From the NCBI RefSeq assembly GCF_016860545.1, contig NZ_BNEB01000005.1, positions 1,798,001-1,862,000 on the forward strand: a stretch of 64,000 nt of DNA, given 5' to 3'. Made by a program: the position numbers and the translations under genes. This document shows positions 30,553 through 39,108 of this stretch, piece after piece. This stretch comes from Streptomyces asoensis. Its GTDB lineage: Bacteria > Actinomycetota > Actinomycetes > Streptomycetales > Streptomycetaceae. The notes below the pieces were generated by a model, which saw only the letters and a program-made list of their open reading frames with translations, had not been told where the DNA came from and made no database searches. The first letter of the stretch is position 1; every line of letters begins with the position of its first letter.

Positions 30553-31875
30553 GTGAAGTCACCGCTCACGGGTTCCGGCGTCATACACGACGTCATCGGA
30601 ATCGGATTCGGTCCATCAAATCTCGCTCTGTCCATCGCGGTCGAGGAACACAACACGAGCCTTCCGGCAGACCGCCGCCTCAACGCGCTGTTCCTGGAGC
30701 GCCAGCCGCGCTTCGGCTGGCACCGGGGCATGCTGATCGACGACGCCACGATGCAGGTGTCCTTCCTCAAGGACCTCGTCACCCTGCGCAACCCGACCAG
30801 CGACTTCAGCTTCCTCTGCTTCCTGCGCGAGCGGGGCAGACTGATCGACTTCCTGAACCAGAAGACCCTCTTCCCCCTGCGCATGGAGTTCCACGAGTAC
30901 TTCGAATGGGCCGCCGGGCGCGTCTCCCACCTGGTGGAGTACGGCAGCGAGGTGGTGCGTGTCGAGCCGGTGCGCGGGGACGACGGGGAGGTGGCCTTCT
31001 TCGACGTCACCAGCCGCGGCGCCACCGGCGCGGGGGCGACCGTGACCCGCCGGGCCCGCAACATCAGCGTGGCCACGGGCCTGGAGCCGCATGTGCCGCC
31101 CGGCCTGGAGCTCGACGAACACGTTTGGCACAACAGCGAGTTGATCCCGCGCGCGCAGCGGCTGGCCCACTCGGGCGCCCCGGTTCGGCGGGCCGTCGTG
31201 CTCGGCGCCGGGCAGAGCGCCGCCGAGGCGGTGGACTACCTGCACCGCACCTTCCCCGAGGCCGAGGTCTGCTCGGTCTTCGCCAAGTACGGCTACACCC
31301 CGGCCGACGACAGTCCCTTCGCGAACCGCATCTTCGACCCGGAGGCGGTCGACGTCTACTTCTCCTCGCCCTCCGAGGTGAAGCAGTCGCTGCTCGACTA
31401 CCACCGCTCCACCAACTACTCCGTGGTGGACATGGAGTTGATCGAGGCCCTGTACGCCACCGCCTACCGGGAGAAGGTGGCCGGGCGCGAACGGCTGCGC
31501 TTCCTCAACGTCTCCCGGGTCCGCGCGGTCGACCAGGGCGCCGACGGCGGTCTCGACGTCACCGTGGAGTTCCTGCCGACCGGCGAACAGCGGCTGCTCG
31601 CCGCCGACGTCCTCGTGCTCGCCACCGGCTACCGGCCCCGCGACCTGGCCTCGCTGCTCGGCGAGGCGGCCAAGCTCTGCCTGCGCGACGACGGGGACGA
31701 GGTCCGGGTGGGCCGCGACCACCGGGTGGAGACGGCACCGGAGGTGACCGCGGGTCTCTACCTCCAGGGCGGGACCGAGCACACCCACGGCCTGACCAGC
31801 ACGCTGCTGTCGACCGTGGCGGTCCGGGCGGACGAGATCCACCGCTCCGTGCTGGCCGCGAGGGCGACGGTCTGA
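30553..31875 (+). CDS. L-ornithine N5-monooxygenase (CchB-like)
   Basis: A 440-aa flavin- and NADPH-dependent N-hydroxylase of the SidA/PvdA/CchB family. Motifs in order: FAD-binding GIGFGPSNLA near residue 16, the substrate-region segment FLKDLVTLRNPTS, NADPH-binding VVLGAGQSAAE near 215, and the C-terminal ATGYRPRDL. It converts ornithine to N5-hydroxyornithine, the hydroxamate precursor for NRPS module 3 and, after formylation, probably module 1. The GTG start follows AGGAGG 10 nt upstream. Its start is close to the shared iron box, so it is iron-repressed. It ends at a strong hairpin. Confidence 0.95.
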   Translation: MKSPLTGSGVIHDVIGIGFGPSNLALSIAVEEHNTSLPADRRLNALFLERQPRFGWHRGMLIDDATMQVSFLKDLVTLRNPTSDFSFLCFLRERGRLIDFLNQKTLFPLRMEFHEYFEWAAGRVSHLVEYGSEVVRVEPVRGDDGEVAFFDVTSRGATGAGATVTRRARNISVATGLEPHVPPGLELDEHVWHNSELIPRAQRLAHSGAPVRRAVVLGAGQSAAEAVDYLHRTFPEAEVCSVFAKYGYTPADDSPFANRIFDPEAVDVYFSSPSEVKQSLLDYHRSTNYSVVDMELIEALYATAYREKVAGRERLRFLNVSRVRAVDQGADGGLDVTVEFLPTGEQRLLAADVLVLATGYRPRDLASLLGEAAKLCLRDDGDEVRVGRDHRVETAPEVTAGLYLQGGTEHTHGLTSTLLSTVAVRADEIHRSVLAARATV

Positions 31876-31887
31876 CCCGCCCCGGCT

Positions 31888-31925
31888 CCCCGGGCCCGGA
31901 GGAAACGGTCCCTCCGGGCCCGGGG
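31888..31925. terminator. Bidirectional terminator, hydroxylase / amidohydrolase
   Basis: A perfect 15-bp stem (31888-31902 with 31911-31925) and an 8-nt loop, between the convergent stops at 31875 and 31964. Confidence 0.88.
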
Positions 31926-31963
31926 CCCGCGGCGACGGCGGGCGGCCACCCGCGCCCGCCGTC

Positions 31964-33520
31964 TCAGTGCGTCCGGTAGGGCCCGTGGGTCCAGCGGCCG
32001 TCCGTCATCGTGGCGTGCACGGGCATCGTGCGCAGGGTGTCCGTGTCGGCGCGCGCGGGGTCCACGTCCACGAGGACCAGGTCGGCGGGGTCGCCCACCC
32101 GTACGAACCGGCGTCCGCGGGCCGCCGCGACCAGCGCGTCGGGGACGGTCAGGCACTGCTCCGGGTGCCAGGCGGGGCGTCCGTCGTCGGTCCGGCCGAC
32201 GGCCGAGGCGACGGCGAGCCACGGGTCGAGCGGCGACACGGGGGCGTCGGAACCGAACTCCAGGCGGGCCCCGGCGGCCAGCAGATCGGCGTAGGCGAAG
32301 GCGCGTGCGGTGCGTCCGGCCCAGTGCCGGTCGGCCACGTCCCGGTCGTCCGTCGCGTGCCGCGGCTGGACCCCCGCGGTGACGCCCAGCCGCGCGAACC
32401 TCGGGAGGTCCTCGGGGCTGAGCAGCTGCGCGTGCTCGATCCGGCCGCGGCAGCGCACGTCCTCGAAGGCGTCCAGGGCCACCGTGTTGGCGTGGTCGCC
32501 GATCGCGTGCACGGCGGGCCGGATGCCGTGCGCGGCGGCCCGGCGCATCAGACGCACCAGCTCGCGCGGTGACGTCTCCTCGATGCCGTGCGCGCCCTCC
32601 GTGCCCTCGAGGCCCGGATAGGGGTCGCGGCACAGGGCGGTACGGGTGTTCAGCGAGCCGTCGGTGAAGAGCTTCAGGGGGCCCGCCGTCACCAGCCCCG
32701 ACCCACCGACCGGGTCGCCCGTGCGCAGCCCGCGCTCCACGGCCGCGTCCAGACGGCTCGGATAGACCGCCGCGGCGACGCGCACCGCGGGCCGGAACGC
32801 GGCCGAGCGGCGCTCCCAGTCCCCGACCGTGTCGCCGTACTGGAAGTCGATGACCCCGGTGACCCCGCGTGCCGCGGCGGCCTCGCAGGCGTCCGCGATC
32901 CACCCGTCGACCACCGCGGCCGGTGCGCCGGGCAGGGCGGCCAGGACCTCGTGGCACTCGGTCTCCCGCACCAGCCCGGTGGGGTGGCCGCCGCGGCCGA
33001 CGAGGGCGAGGCAGGCCGAGTTGAGCCACGCGGCGTGCAGATCGGCGCTGACCAGGGCGACCGGCCGGTCGGGCAGGGCCGCGTCCAGGAGCGCCTTGTG
33101 CGGGGCGTCGGGCCACAGCCCGTCCCGGAACCCGTAGCCGAAGAGCACCGTGCCCCCGCCCCGCGCGTCCCCCGCTCCGCCGCGCCGCCGCACGAGGTCG
33201 GCGACCTCCCGCGCGGAGGCGGTCCCGGCGAGGTCCAGCCGGTGCCGGGCGCCGGCCCACTCCGCCAGGTGGACATGGGCGTCCCACAGACCGGGCAGCA
33301 GCACCCGTCCGTCCAGGTCGAGGACCCGCTCGCCGTCGGCGGCCGCGACCGGCCCCCCGGTCCCGGTCCCGGCGAAGACATGGGTGATCCTGCCGCCCGC
33401 GACCCGCACCCGGGCGAGGGGGCCGCCGGCGCCGAGCCGCACCCGGTCCAGGACCCACGCGCCCTCCGGGGCGGGTCCGTCCGCCGGGCTCCCGCTCCGG
33501 GCGCGCGCGTGATCCTCCAT
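31964..33520 (-). CDS. Amidohydrolase family 3 protein (YtcJ-like), iron-box controlled
   Basis: A 518-aa metal-dependent hydrolase of the amidohydrolase-3 group. Visible are the β-sandwich and first metal motif GLWDAHVHLAEW, IDFQYGD, FTDGSLNTRT, HAIGDHAN (metal His), RIEHAQLL, and FGSDAPVSPLDP (catalytic Asp). Its substrate is unknown; relatives act on amide or carbamate bonds. The ATG at 33520 has GGAGG 4 nt upstream; an in-frame GTG at 33544 has no usable spacing. A putative iron box at 33572-33590 precedes it, which ties it to the siderophore regulon, perhaps in trimming or recycling the peptide. That role is inference only. Confidence 0.85.
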   Translation of the reverse strand: MEDHARARSGSPADGPAPEGAWVLDRVRLGAGGPLARVRVAGGRITHVFAGTGTGGPVAAADGERVLDLDGRVLLPGLWDAHVHLAEWAGARHRLDLAGTASAREVADLVRRRGGAGDARGGGTVLFGYGFRDGLWPDAPHKALLDAALPDRPVALVSADLHAAWLNSACLALVGRGGHPTGLVRETECHEVLAALPGAPAAVVDGWIADACEAAAARGVTGVIDFQYGDTVGDWERRSAAFRPAVRVAAAVYPSRLDAAVERGLRTGDPVGGSGLVTAGPLKLFTDGSLNTRTALCRDPYPGLEGTEGAHGIEETSPRELVRLMRRAAAHGIRPAVHAIGDHANTVALDAFEDVRCRGRIEHAQLLSPEDLPRFARLGVTAGVQPRHATDDRDVADRHWAGRTARAFAYADLLAAGARLEFGSDAPVSPLDPWLAVASAVGRTDDGRPAWHPEQCLTVPDALVAAARGRRFVRVGDPADLVLVDVDPARADTDTLRTMPVHATMTDGRWTHGPYRTH

Positions 33521-33571
33521 GGAGCCTCCATCCACGACGGGCACCCTCGCCGGAACGGCACCCCACCAGGA

Positions 33572-33590
33572 AAAGTTAGGGTCACCTTAC
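33572..33590. promoter_or_regulatory. Putative iron box upstream of amidohydrolase
   Basis: AAAAGTTAGGGTCACCTTA matches 14 of 19 positions of the DmdR1 consensus, with the right half well conserved and the left edge poor. It is 52 bp upstream of the amidohydrolase ATG, inside the 103-bp gap after the NIS synthetase stop. Confidence 0.65.
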
Positions 33591-33623
33591 CCGCTTCCCC
33601 GGCGGTCGTCGGCGGGTTCGTGC

Positions 33624-35189
33624 CTACGGGCGCAGGAGAGGGTTCGGGAGCGGGAGGTAGCGGGCGTCGGCGCCGTCCGCGCCCGTCCAGCGCAGCAGCA
33701 GGTTGGTCTTGCCCGGCAGAGTGGGCGCGGTGAGCAGCGCGGTGGCCTCGGGGAGGTCGTGACGGGCCAGCTCGCGGCGCACGGCGGGCCACGGGTCGAG
33801 GCCGGGGTGGCACTCGGCGAGCGCCGCCGCGACCTCCCACAGATGGTTCACGACCAGGCAGTACACCAGCCGCTCCCAGCCGGCCGACCGCTCGACGTCC
33901 GTCAGCAGTTTGACGCCCTCGGCGTCCCGGAACAGGGCCTGCACGGGCATGCCGTCGGCGTCGACGGCGACCAGCGTGTTCTGGAGATGGGCCTCGAGGA
34001 CGACGCCGTGGTCGGCGAAGGCGCGCAGCGCCGGAGGGACGACGGCCGCCAGGTACGCCTCCCACCAGGCAGCCGGGTCCTGCGCGGCGGCCAGCGGGTC
34101 GCCGTCGAAGCCCTCCACGAGGCCCGCGGCGAGCAGCGGGGTGGCGCCGGGCGGCAGCCGGTCCTCCAGCCCGTCGCGGACCAGCACGGCGAGCGCCTCG
34201 AAGGCGAAGGACGCGGTGCGGTAGCCCCGGTCGCTGAGCCAGACCGCCGGCGCGCGGCCCGCGCGGCCGCCGTCCGTCGCGAAGGCGCGGACCGCCGCCT
34301 CGTCGGTGCGGCGCAGCTTCAGCAGGTCGTGGCGCCACAGGCGGCGGATGTCGTTGGTGATGCGCACGTCGAGGCTGAACTTCAGGCACAGGTCGCGCTC
34401 GGGCGCGTAGACCGTCCGTACGGCGGCCGTCGGCCAGGCCTCGAAGCCGGTCGTGCCGAGCCGGACCAGCCGGCCGTCGGCGAAGGCGGGCGCGAGTTCC
34501 CGGGCGGCCAGGTCGAGCTGCCAGGGGTGGGCGGGCAGCAACCGGTAGCCGGGCGGGGCCGTGCCGAGGGCGTCGAGCGCGCCGGTGTCGCCCTCCTCGA
34601 CGAGCGCGTCCTCGCGCAGGCCGAGCAGGACCAGCGGGAAGCGGGCGTGGGCCTCCGGGGCGTACGGCAGCCAGCCGGCCGCCGGGCCCCGGCCGCGCGC
34701 CTTGGGTGCGGGGTGGTGGGGGTGGCCGGTGACGAGGGACTGCTCGGAGCGCAGGTAAGCGCCGGCCGGCGGGGTGGCACGCGCGCGTGCGGCGAGCAGC
34801 GCGGCGACGGCGTCCCGGCTGGCGGTCATCTCGGCGGGCAGTTCGCTGTGGGACAGGCCGGTGTGCGCCCGCAGCACCTCGGCGGCCAGCGCCACGAGCT
34901 GCCGGTGCCCCAGGCGGTGCCAGGCGCCCGCCGCGTACAGCTCGGGCTCGGCGGGCCGCCGTCCGGCCCGCACCCGCAGCAGGCGACCGCCGTCGCCGCC
35001 GGGCAGCCGGTACACGGGCCGGTCCGTGCCCGCCGAGCCCGAGCTGTACGCGGCGGGCTGCGGTTCGGCGAGCTCCCTCAACAGACAGTTGAGGAGCGGC
35101 GCGGCGGCACAGGCGTCGGCGCGCTCGGCGATGGCGTCGGCGGACGCCGTGGCCTCGGCGGGCGGGGGGATGAGGTCCACGCGATCCAC
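33624..35189 (-). CDS. IucA/IucC family NIS siderophore synthetase (1)
   Basis: A 521-aa ATP-dependent NRPS-independent siderophore synthetase. Family motifs: GHPHHPAPKARGRGP (ATP/Mg region, around residue 154), LLPAHPWQ, LKFSLDVRITNDIRRL, and EAHLQNTLV near residue 400. These enzymes join a carboxylate such as citrate or succinate to an amine or hydroxylamine. The Pro/Ala-rich N-terminus and GTG start are uncertain by a few residues (another GTG at 35180). It is divergent from a second NIS synthetase with 101 bp between them. No convincing iron box is seen there. No dedicated diamine or acyl-transfer gene is nearby, so its substrate is unclear. Confidence 0.9.
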   Translation of the reverse strand: MDRVDLIPPPAEATASADAIAERADACAAAPLLNCLLRELAEPQPAAYSSGSAGTDRPVYRLPGGDGGRLLRVRAGRRPAEPELYAAGAWHRLGHRQLVALAAEVLRAHTGLSHSELPAEMTASRDAVAALLAARARATPPAGAYLRSEQSLVTGHPHHPAPKARGRGPAAGWLPYAPEAHARFPLVLLGLREDALVEEGDTGALDALGTAPPGYRLLPAHPWQLDLAARELAPAFADGRLVRLGTTGFEAWPTAAVRTVYAPERDLCLKFSLDVRITNDIRRLWRHDLLKLRRTDEAAVRAFATDGGRAGRAPAVWLSDRGYRTASFAFEALAVLVRDGLEDRLPPGATPLLAAGLVEGFDGDPLAAAQDPAAWWEAYLAAVVPPALRAFADHGVVLEAHLQNTLVAVDADGMPVQALFRDAEGVKLLTDVERSAGWERLVYCLVVNHLWEVAAALAECHPGLDPWPAVRRELARHDLPEATALLTAPTLPGKTNLLLRWTGADGADARYLPLPNPLLRP

Positions 35190-35290
35190 TGGTTCCCTGG
35201 TTCCCTACGGTTCTGCTGGGCGGAGACGATCATTATCGCGTCGTCACGGCCCATCGGTGACGCCGTACCCGCACTCTCAGGAGCCCACCC
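35190..35290. promoter_or_regulatory. Divergent promoter between two NIS synthetases
   Basis: 101 bp. It contains the duplicated octamer GGTTCCCT at 35191-35206 and an AT-richer core (GATCATTATCG, 35229-35239). The core reads GATAATGATC on the other strand, loosely resembling Fur-type half-sites. No DmdR box is visible. Confidence 0.4.
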
Positions 35291-36817
35291 GTGCACCCTC
35301 CTCCCACCGCCGAGGCCGAGCTGGCCGCGGAACTGGCCGTCGTCCGTCCCGCTCTCGGCCCCCGGTTCACGGCCGCGCTGCCCGGGGCGAGGGCGGCCGT
35401 CCTGACCAGGCTGTGGCGGGCCCTGGTCCACGAGCCGCTGCCGTGGATCACCCGCCGGGAGGAGTCCGGCGGGGAGTGCCTGCTGCGGCTGGCGGACGGC
35501 CGTCGTCTGCACGGCCCCCTCCCGGACCCGTACGCGACCGCCGCGCGGGTGACGCAGGTGCGGCTGGACGGAGTCGCCCACGGCGACCCGGCGCGGCTGA
35601 TGACGGAGCTGGGGGTGCCGCACGCCTCCGGATTCGCCGCCGAACTCGCCCACAGCGTGGCGTCGATGGCGCTGTCGCGGGCCGGCCAGGAGCCCGGCAC
35701 GAGCCTCCTGCGGGACCCGGACGAGTGGCCGGTGCACGACTGGGAGTGGGAGCAGCGCGTGGTGGACGGGCATCCCTACCATCCCAACTGCCGTTCCAGG
35801 CCCGGGTTCACGGTGGCGGAGCAGCTGGCGTACGGGCCCGAGCACCGGGTGCCGGTACGGCTCGGGCTGCTGCCGGTGCCGGCCGACGAGTGTCTGGTGT
35901 CGGGCGAGTGGCCCGGGGAACTGCGGGACGGGGACCGGCTGGTGATCCCGGTCCATCCGTGGCAGGCCTCGCACGTCTTGAAGCGGACCTGCGAGCGGGG
36001 GATCGACGCGCGCCCGCTGATGTCGCTGCGTACGCTCGCCCTTCCCGGCGACCGGCACGTCAAGACCGCGCTGAGCACGCGGCTGACGTCCTCCGTGCGG
36101 GACATCTCCGTCGGGTCCGTCACCTCCTCGGCGGTGCTGTCGGAGTTCGCGCAGACCCTGACGCCGTACACCGGCGGCCTGCTGCACATGACCCGCACCC
36201 TGGGCGCGGCCACCGCCCACTCCCCCGATCTGGCGGCCGTGCTGCGCGAGTCGCCGCGGGTGTACGCGGCGCCGGGCGAGCACGTCGTGCCGGTGGCCGC
36301 GCTGGCAGGCACCGCGCTGCCGAGTTCGCCGCGGTGGCTGGCGGACTTCACGCGGCTCGCGCTGACCGTCGGACTGAGGCTGCTGGAGCTGGGCGTGGCG
36401 CTGGAGGCGCACGGCCAGAACCTGCTGGTCGTGCTGTCGGCCTCGGGCGCCCCGCTGCGGCTGGTCTACCGCGATCTGGCCGACATCCGGGTGGGTCCGG
36501 CCCGGCTGGCCCGGCACGGCGTCCCGCTGCCGGACCGGCTGCCCGAGCGGATCCGCACGGACGACGTGACCGCGCTGCGGCGCAAGCTGTTCGGTTCCCT
36601 GGTGGCGGGAGCGCTGGCCGCGACGGCGGGGAGCCGTGCGGCCCTGGGGGCGGCGCTGGAGACGGCCGTGCGGGATCTGCCGCGCTCGCCGGACCTCGTG
36701 GCGCTGTGCGAGGAGCCGCTTCCGGCGAAGGCGCTGACGCTGATGCGGTTGTCGGAGGGCACCGCGGGCGACCGATGGGCCGCACTGCCCAACCCCTTGA
36801 GCACCGGCATTTTCTGA
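35291..36817 (+). CDS. IucA/IucC family NIS siderophore synthetase (2)
   Basis: A 508-aa second NIS synthetase, divergent from the first. It has GHPYHPNCRSRPGF (family HPxHPxxKxRxG, with the first Lys as Arg), IPVHPWQ, the segment KTALSTRLTSSVRDIS, EAHGQNLLV and the C-terminal YRDLADIRVG. The GTG start lies just after the promoter gap. The pair probably acts sequentially or on one intermediate. Whether they belong to the NRPS product, to a second siderophore, or are remnants cannot be told from sequence. Confidence 0.9.
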   Translation: MHPPPTAEAELAAELAVVRPALGPRFTAALPGARAAVLTRLWRALVHEPLPWITRREESGGECLLRLADGRRLHGPLPDPYATAARVTQVRLDGVAHGDPARLMTELGVPHASGFAAELAHSVASMALSRAGQEPGTSLLRDPDEWPVHDWEWEQRVVDGHPYHPNCRSRPGFTVAEQLAYGPEHRVPVRLGLLPVPADECLVSGEWPGELRDGDRLVIPVHPWQASHVLKRTCERGIDARPLMSLRTLALPGDRHVKTALSTRLTSSVRDISVGSVTSSAVLSEFAQTLTPYTGGLLHMTRTLGAATAHSPDLAAVLRESPRVYAAPGEHVVPVAALAGTALPSSPRWLADFTRLALTVGLRLLELGVALEAHGQNLLVVLSASGAPLRLVYRDLADIRVGPARLARHGVPLPDRLPERIRTDDVTALRRKLFGSLVAGALAATAGSRAALGAALETAVRDLPRSPDLVALCEEPLPAKALTLMRLSEGTAGDRWAALPNPLSTGIF

Positions 36818-36897
36818 CGAGCCATCGGGTCGACGCGGAACGACCGGTCGGGCGCGCCGGGTCCGCGACCGGCGCCGCGATCGGTTCCGCCGCCGTT

Positions 36898-36927
36898 TTG
36901 TGGCCGGACACCTCTGATCAATAGGAT
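36898..36927 (+). promoter_or_regulatory. Sigma70-like promoter, leaderless VWA mRNA
   Basis: TTGTGG (36898-36903), an 18-bp spacer, then TAGGAT (36922-36927). The ATG of the VWA gene starts 7 bp after the -10 box and has no Shine-Dalgarno, so transcription probably begins at or next to the start codon. Confidence 0.6.
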
Positions 36928-36933
36928 CCGCCG

Positions 36934-38196
36934 ATGATCAGAACACAACGGCTGGCGGCGGGCGTCTGCGCCCTGCTCGCCGCGCTCACGGCCGGGCTCG
37001 CGTTCCCGGCCGGGGCGGTCGCCGACGAGACCACCGCCACCGCGCCCAAGGTCGACCTGGTCCTCGACGTCAGCGGTTCGATGCGGACGAAGGACATGGA
37101 CGGCGGGACGCGGATGGCCGCGGCCAAGCAGGCGTTCAACGAGGTGCTGGACGCGACCCCGGAGAACGTCCTGCTCGGCATCCGCACGCTCGGCGCCAAC
37201 TACCCCGGGGACGACCAGAAGACGGGCTGCAAGGACACCGCGCAGCTCTACCCGGTCGGCCCGCTGGACCGGACCGAGGCCAAGACGGCGGTGGCGACCC
37301 TGTCGCCGACCGGCTGGACACCGATCGGCCCCGCGCTGCTGAAGGCGGCCGGCGACCTCGACGGCGGCACCGGCTCCAAGCGCATCGTGCTGATCAGCGA
37401 CGGCGAGGACACCTGCGCGCCGCTCGACCCGTGCGAGGTGGCCCGCGAGATCGCGGCCAAGGGCATAGGCCTGACCATCGACACGCTCGGGCTGGTGCCC
37501 AACGTCAAGATGCGCCGGCAGCTGAGCTGCATCGCCGAGGCCACCGGCGGCACCTACACCTCGGTGGAGCACACCGACGAACTCACCGACCGGGTCAACC
37601 AGTTGGTCGACCGGGCCGCCGACCCCGTGGTGACGCCGGTCGCCACCGAGGGCGCGGCCTCCTGTTCCGCGGCCCCGGCGCTCAAGTCCGGGCTGTACAC
37701 CGACCGCGAGGAGTTCGGCCAGGAGCGCTGGTACAAGGTCGACGTGAAGCCGGGGCAGGAACTGCGCGCCTCGGTGAGCGTGGCGGCCGACCGGGCCATG
37801 AACCCCGACTACGGGGTGCTGCTGCGGGCGGTCACGGTGCACGGCCGGGAGATCGTGCGCGGCGAGGCGGCCGGCAACGGCCGTACCGACGTCATCTCGA
37901 CCGGGCTGCGCTACCCGAAGGCGGAGAGCGACGACGACGAGGCTCCTGCCGAGACGGTCTGCGTGCAGGTGACCAACTCCTACTCGGCCGCCGCGGGCGT
38001 GAAGACCACGCCGGGCATGCCGCTGGAACTGACGGTGGACGTGGTCGGCAGCCCGTCACCGGCGGGCGACGTGGCCTCCTTCGGCCTCGGGCGCGGCTGG
38101 TGGCTGCTGGGCGTCCTGGTGCTGTTCGGCTTCCTCGCGGGTGTGCTGTGGGGCTGGGTGTCACGCTGGCGGATCGCGGTCTGGAGGACCAACTGA
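36934..38196 (+). CDS. Secreted, membrane-anchored VWA-domain protein
   Basis: A 420-aa protein. A signal peptide (MIRTQRLAAG to PAGAVADE, cleavage near residue 31) is followed by a von Willebrand A domain. The MIDAS motif is DVSGSM (residues 46-51), and further Mg-site residues are at TGWTPIG and ISDGEDT. A β-rich extracellular domain follows, ending in one transmembrane helix (about 383-406) and a short basic tail. It overlaps the next gene by one base (TGATG), and the two probably form a cell-surface complex. The ligand is unknown. Confidence 0.9.
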   Translation: MIRTQRLAAGVCALLAALTAGLAFPAGAVADETTATAPKVDLVLDVSGSMRTKDMDGGTRMAAAKQAFNEVLDATPENVLLGIRTLGANYPGDDQKTGCKDTAQLYPVGPLDRTEAKTAVATLSPTGWTPIGPALLKAAGDLDGGTGSKRIVLISDGEDTCAPLDPCEVAREIAAKGIGLTIDTLGLVPNVKMRRQLSCIAEATGGTYTSVEHTDELTDRVNQLVDRAADPVVTPVATEGAASCSAAPALKSGLYTDREEFGQERWYKVDVKPGQELRASVSVAADRAMNPDYGVLLRAVTVHGREIVRGEAAGNGRTDVISTGLRYPKAESDDDEAPAETVCVQVTNSYSAAAGVKTTPGMPLELTVDVVGSPSPAGDVASFGLGRGWWLLGVLVLFGFLAGVLWGWVSRWRIAVWRTN

Positions 38197-39023
38197 TGCG
38201 TGTCTCACGAGTGTTGAGCGGCGCCCTGCTGGCGCTCGGACCGGTGCTCGGGCTGGCGCTCGGACCGGCGGCCGCTTCGGCCGCGGCCGACTCCACCCCC
38301 TCGGCGAGCCCCTCGGACGACTCCTCCGCGCCGACCGAGGCGGGTACGTCGTTCCGTACGGCGACCGAGATCGACCAGGGACAGACGGCGACGGCGAGCG
38401 GATCGGCCGGTGACTACCTCTACTGGTCGTTCCCCGCGGACACCGGCCAGCGCCCGACGGTCCGGGCGACGGTGAAACTGCCCGCGGCCCACACCGGGCA
38501 GACCTGGCAGGTCGACGTCTACGACGGTCTGCGGCGCCGCCAGGCCTGCCAGTACGGGGCGCAGACGCGCACCGCCGCGCCGGGCACGGCCTCGGTGGAG
38601 CTGGCCTGTGTGCTGCGCACGGTCCGCGCCTGGTCGGAGCCGTGGGCCGACGACCCGCTGCCGGGCACGTACTACGTCCGGCTGACGGTCCTCGGGCTGA
38701 AGGCGGCCGACCTGGGCCTGCCGGTCGGCGCGGAACTGCGGGTGGAATCCAAGGACATCGGGGGCTCCGCGGCCGTCGACGGTTCGCTCGCGGAGCCGCT
38801 CGTTCCCGGTATCGCCGTCGGGACGAAGGCGGAGGAGGACGACTCGTCGGCCTCGGCCGTGCTGTCGAGCATCGAGCCGGACGACGGCTGGGCGTCCGGC
38901 TGGTGGTCGGACCGGTGGGTGTGGACCGCGGTCGGCGCCGTGCTCGCCGCCCTCGCCGGTATCGGCGGGTACACGCTGACGCGTGGTTCCGGACGGCCGA
39001 GGCACGTGCCGCCGGGCGCCTGA
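38196..39023 (+). CDS. Secreted/membrane protein partnering VWA protein (unknown function)
   Basis: A 275-aa protein with a signal peptide (MRVSRVLSGALLALG to PAAASAAA), a Ser/Pro/Asp linker, a β-sandwich-like exposed region (residues ~50-220) and a single C-terminal helix (WVWTAVGAVLAALAGIGGYTL) with a short basic tail. Its middle region resembles the post-VWA part of the upstream protein (gDYLYWSFPADTGQRPTVRATV). GGAGG lies 8 nt upstream of the ATG. I do not recognise a named family. Confidence 0.85.
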   Translation: MRVSRVLSGALLALGPVLGLALGPAAASAAADSTPSASPSDDSSAPTEAGTSFRTATEIDQGQTATASGSAGDYLYWSFPADTGQRPTVRATVKLPAAHTGQTWQVDVYDGLRRRQACQYGAQTRTAAPGTASVELACVLRTVRAWSEPWADDPLPGTYYVRLTVLGLKAADLGLPVGAELRVESKDIGGSAAVDGSLAEPLVPGIAVGTKAEEDDSSASAVLSSIEPDDGWASGWWSDRWVWTAVGAVLAALAGIGGYTLTRGSGRPRHVPPGA

Positions 39024-39044
39024 CGCCCGCCGGACACCCCCTCG

Positions 39045-39077
39045 GAAGGCCTGCCGCCACCGGCGGCAGGCCTTCCG
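39045..39077. terminator. Terminator after VWA operon
   Basis: A perfect 15-bp stem (39045-39059 with 39063-39077) with a 3-nt loop, between convergent stops at 39023 and 39109. Confidence 0.88.
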
Positions 39078-39108
39078 CCACGAGCGGCACCGCACGGGCG
39101 CCCCGGTG

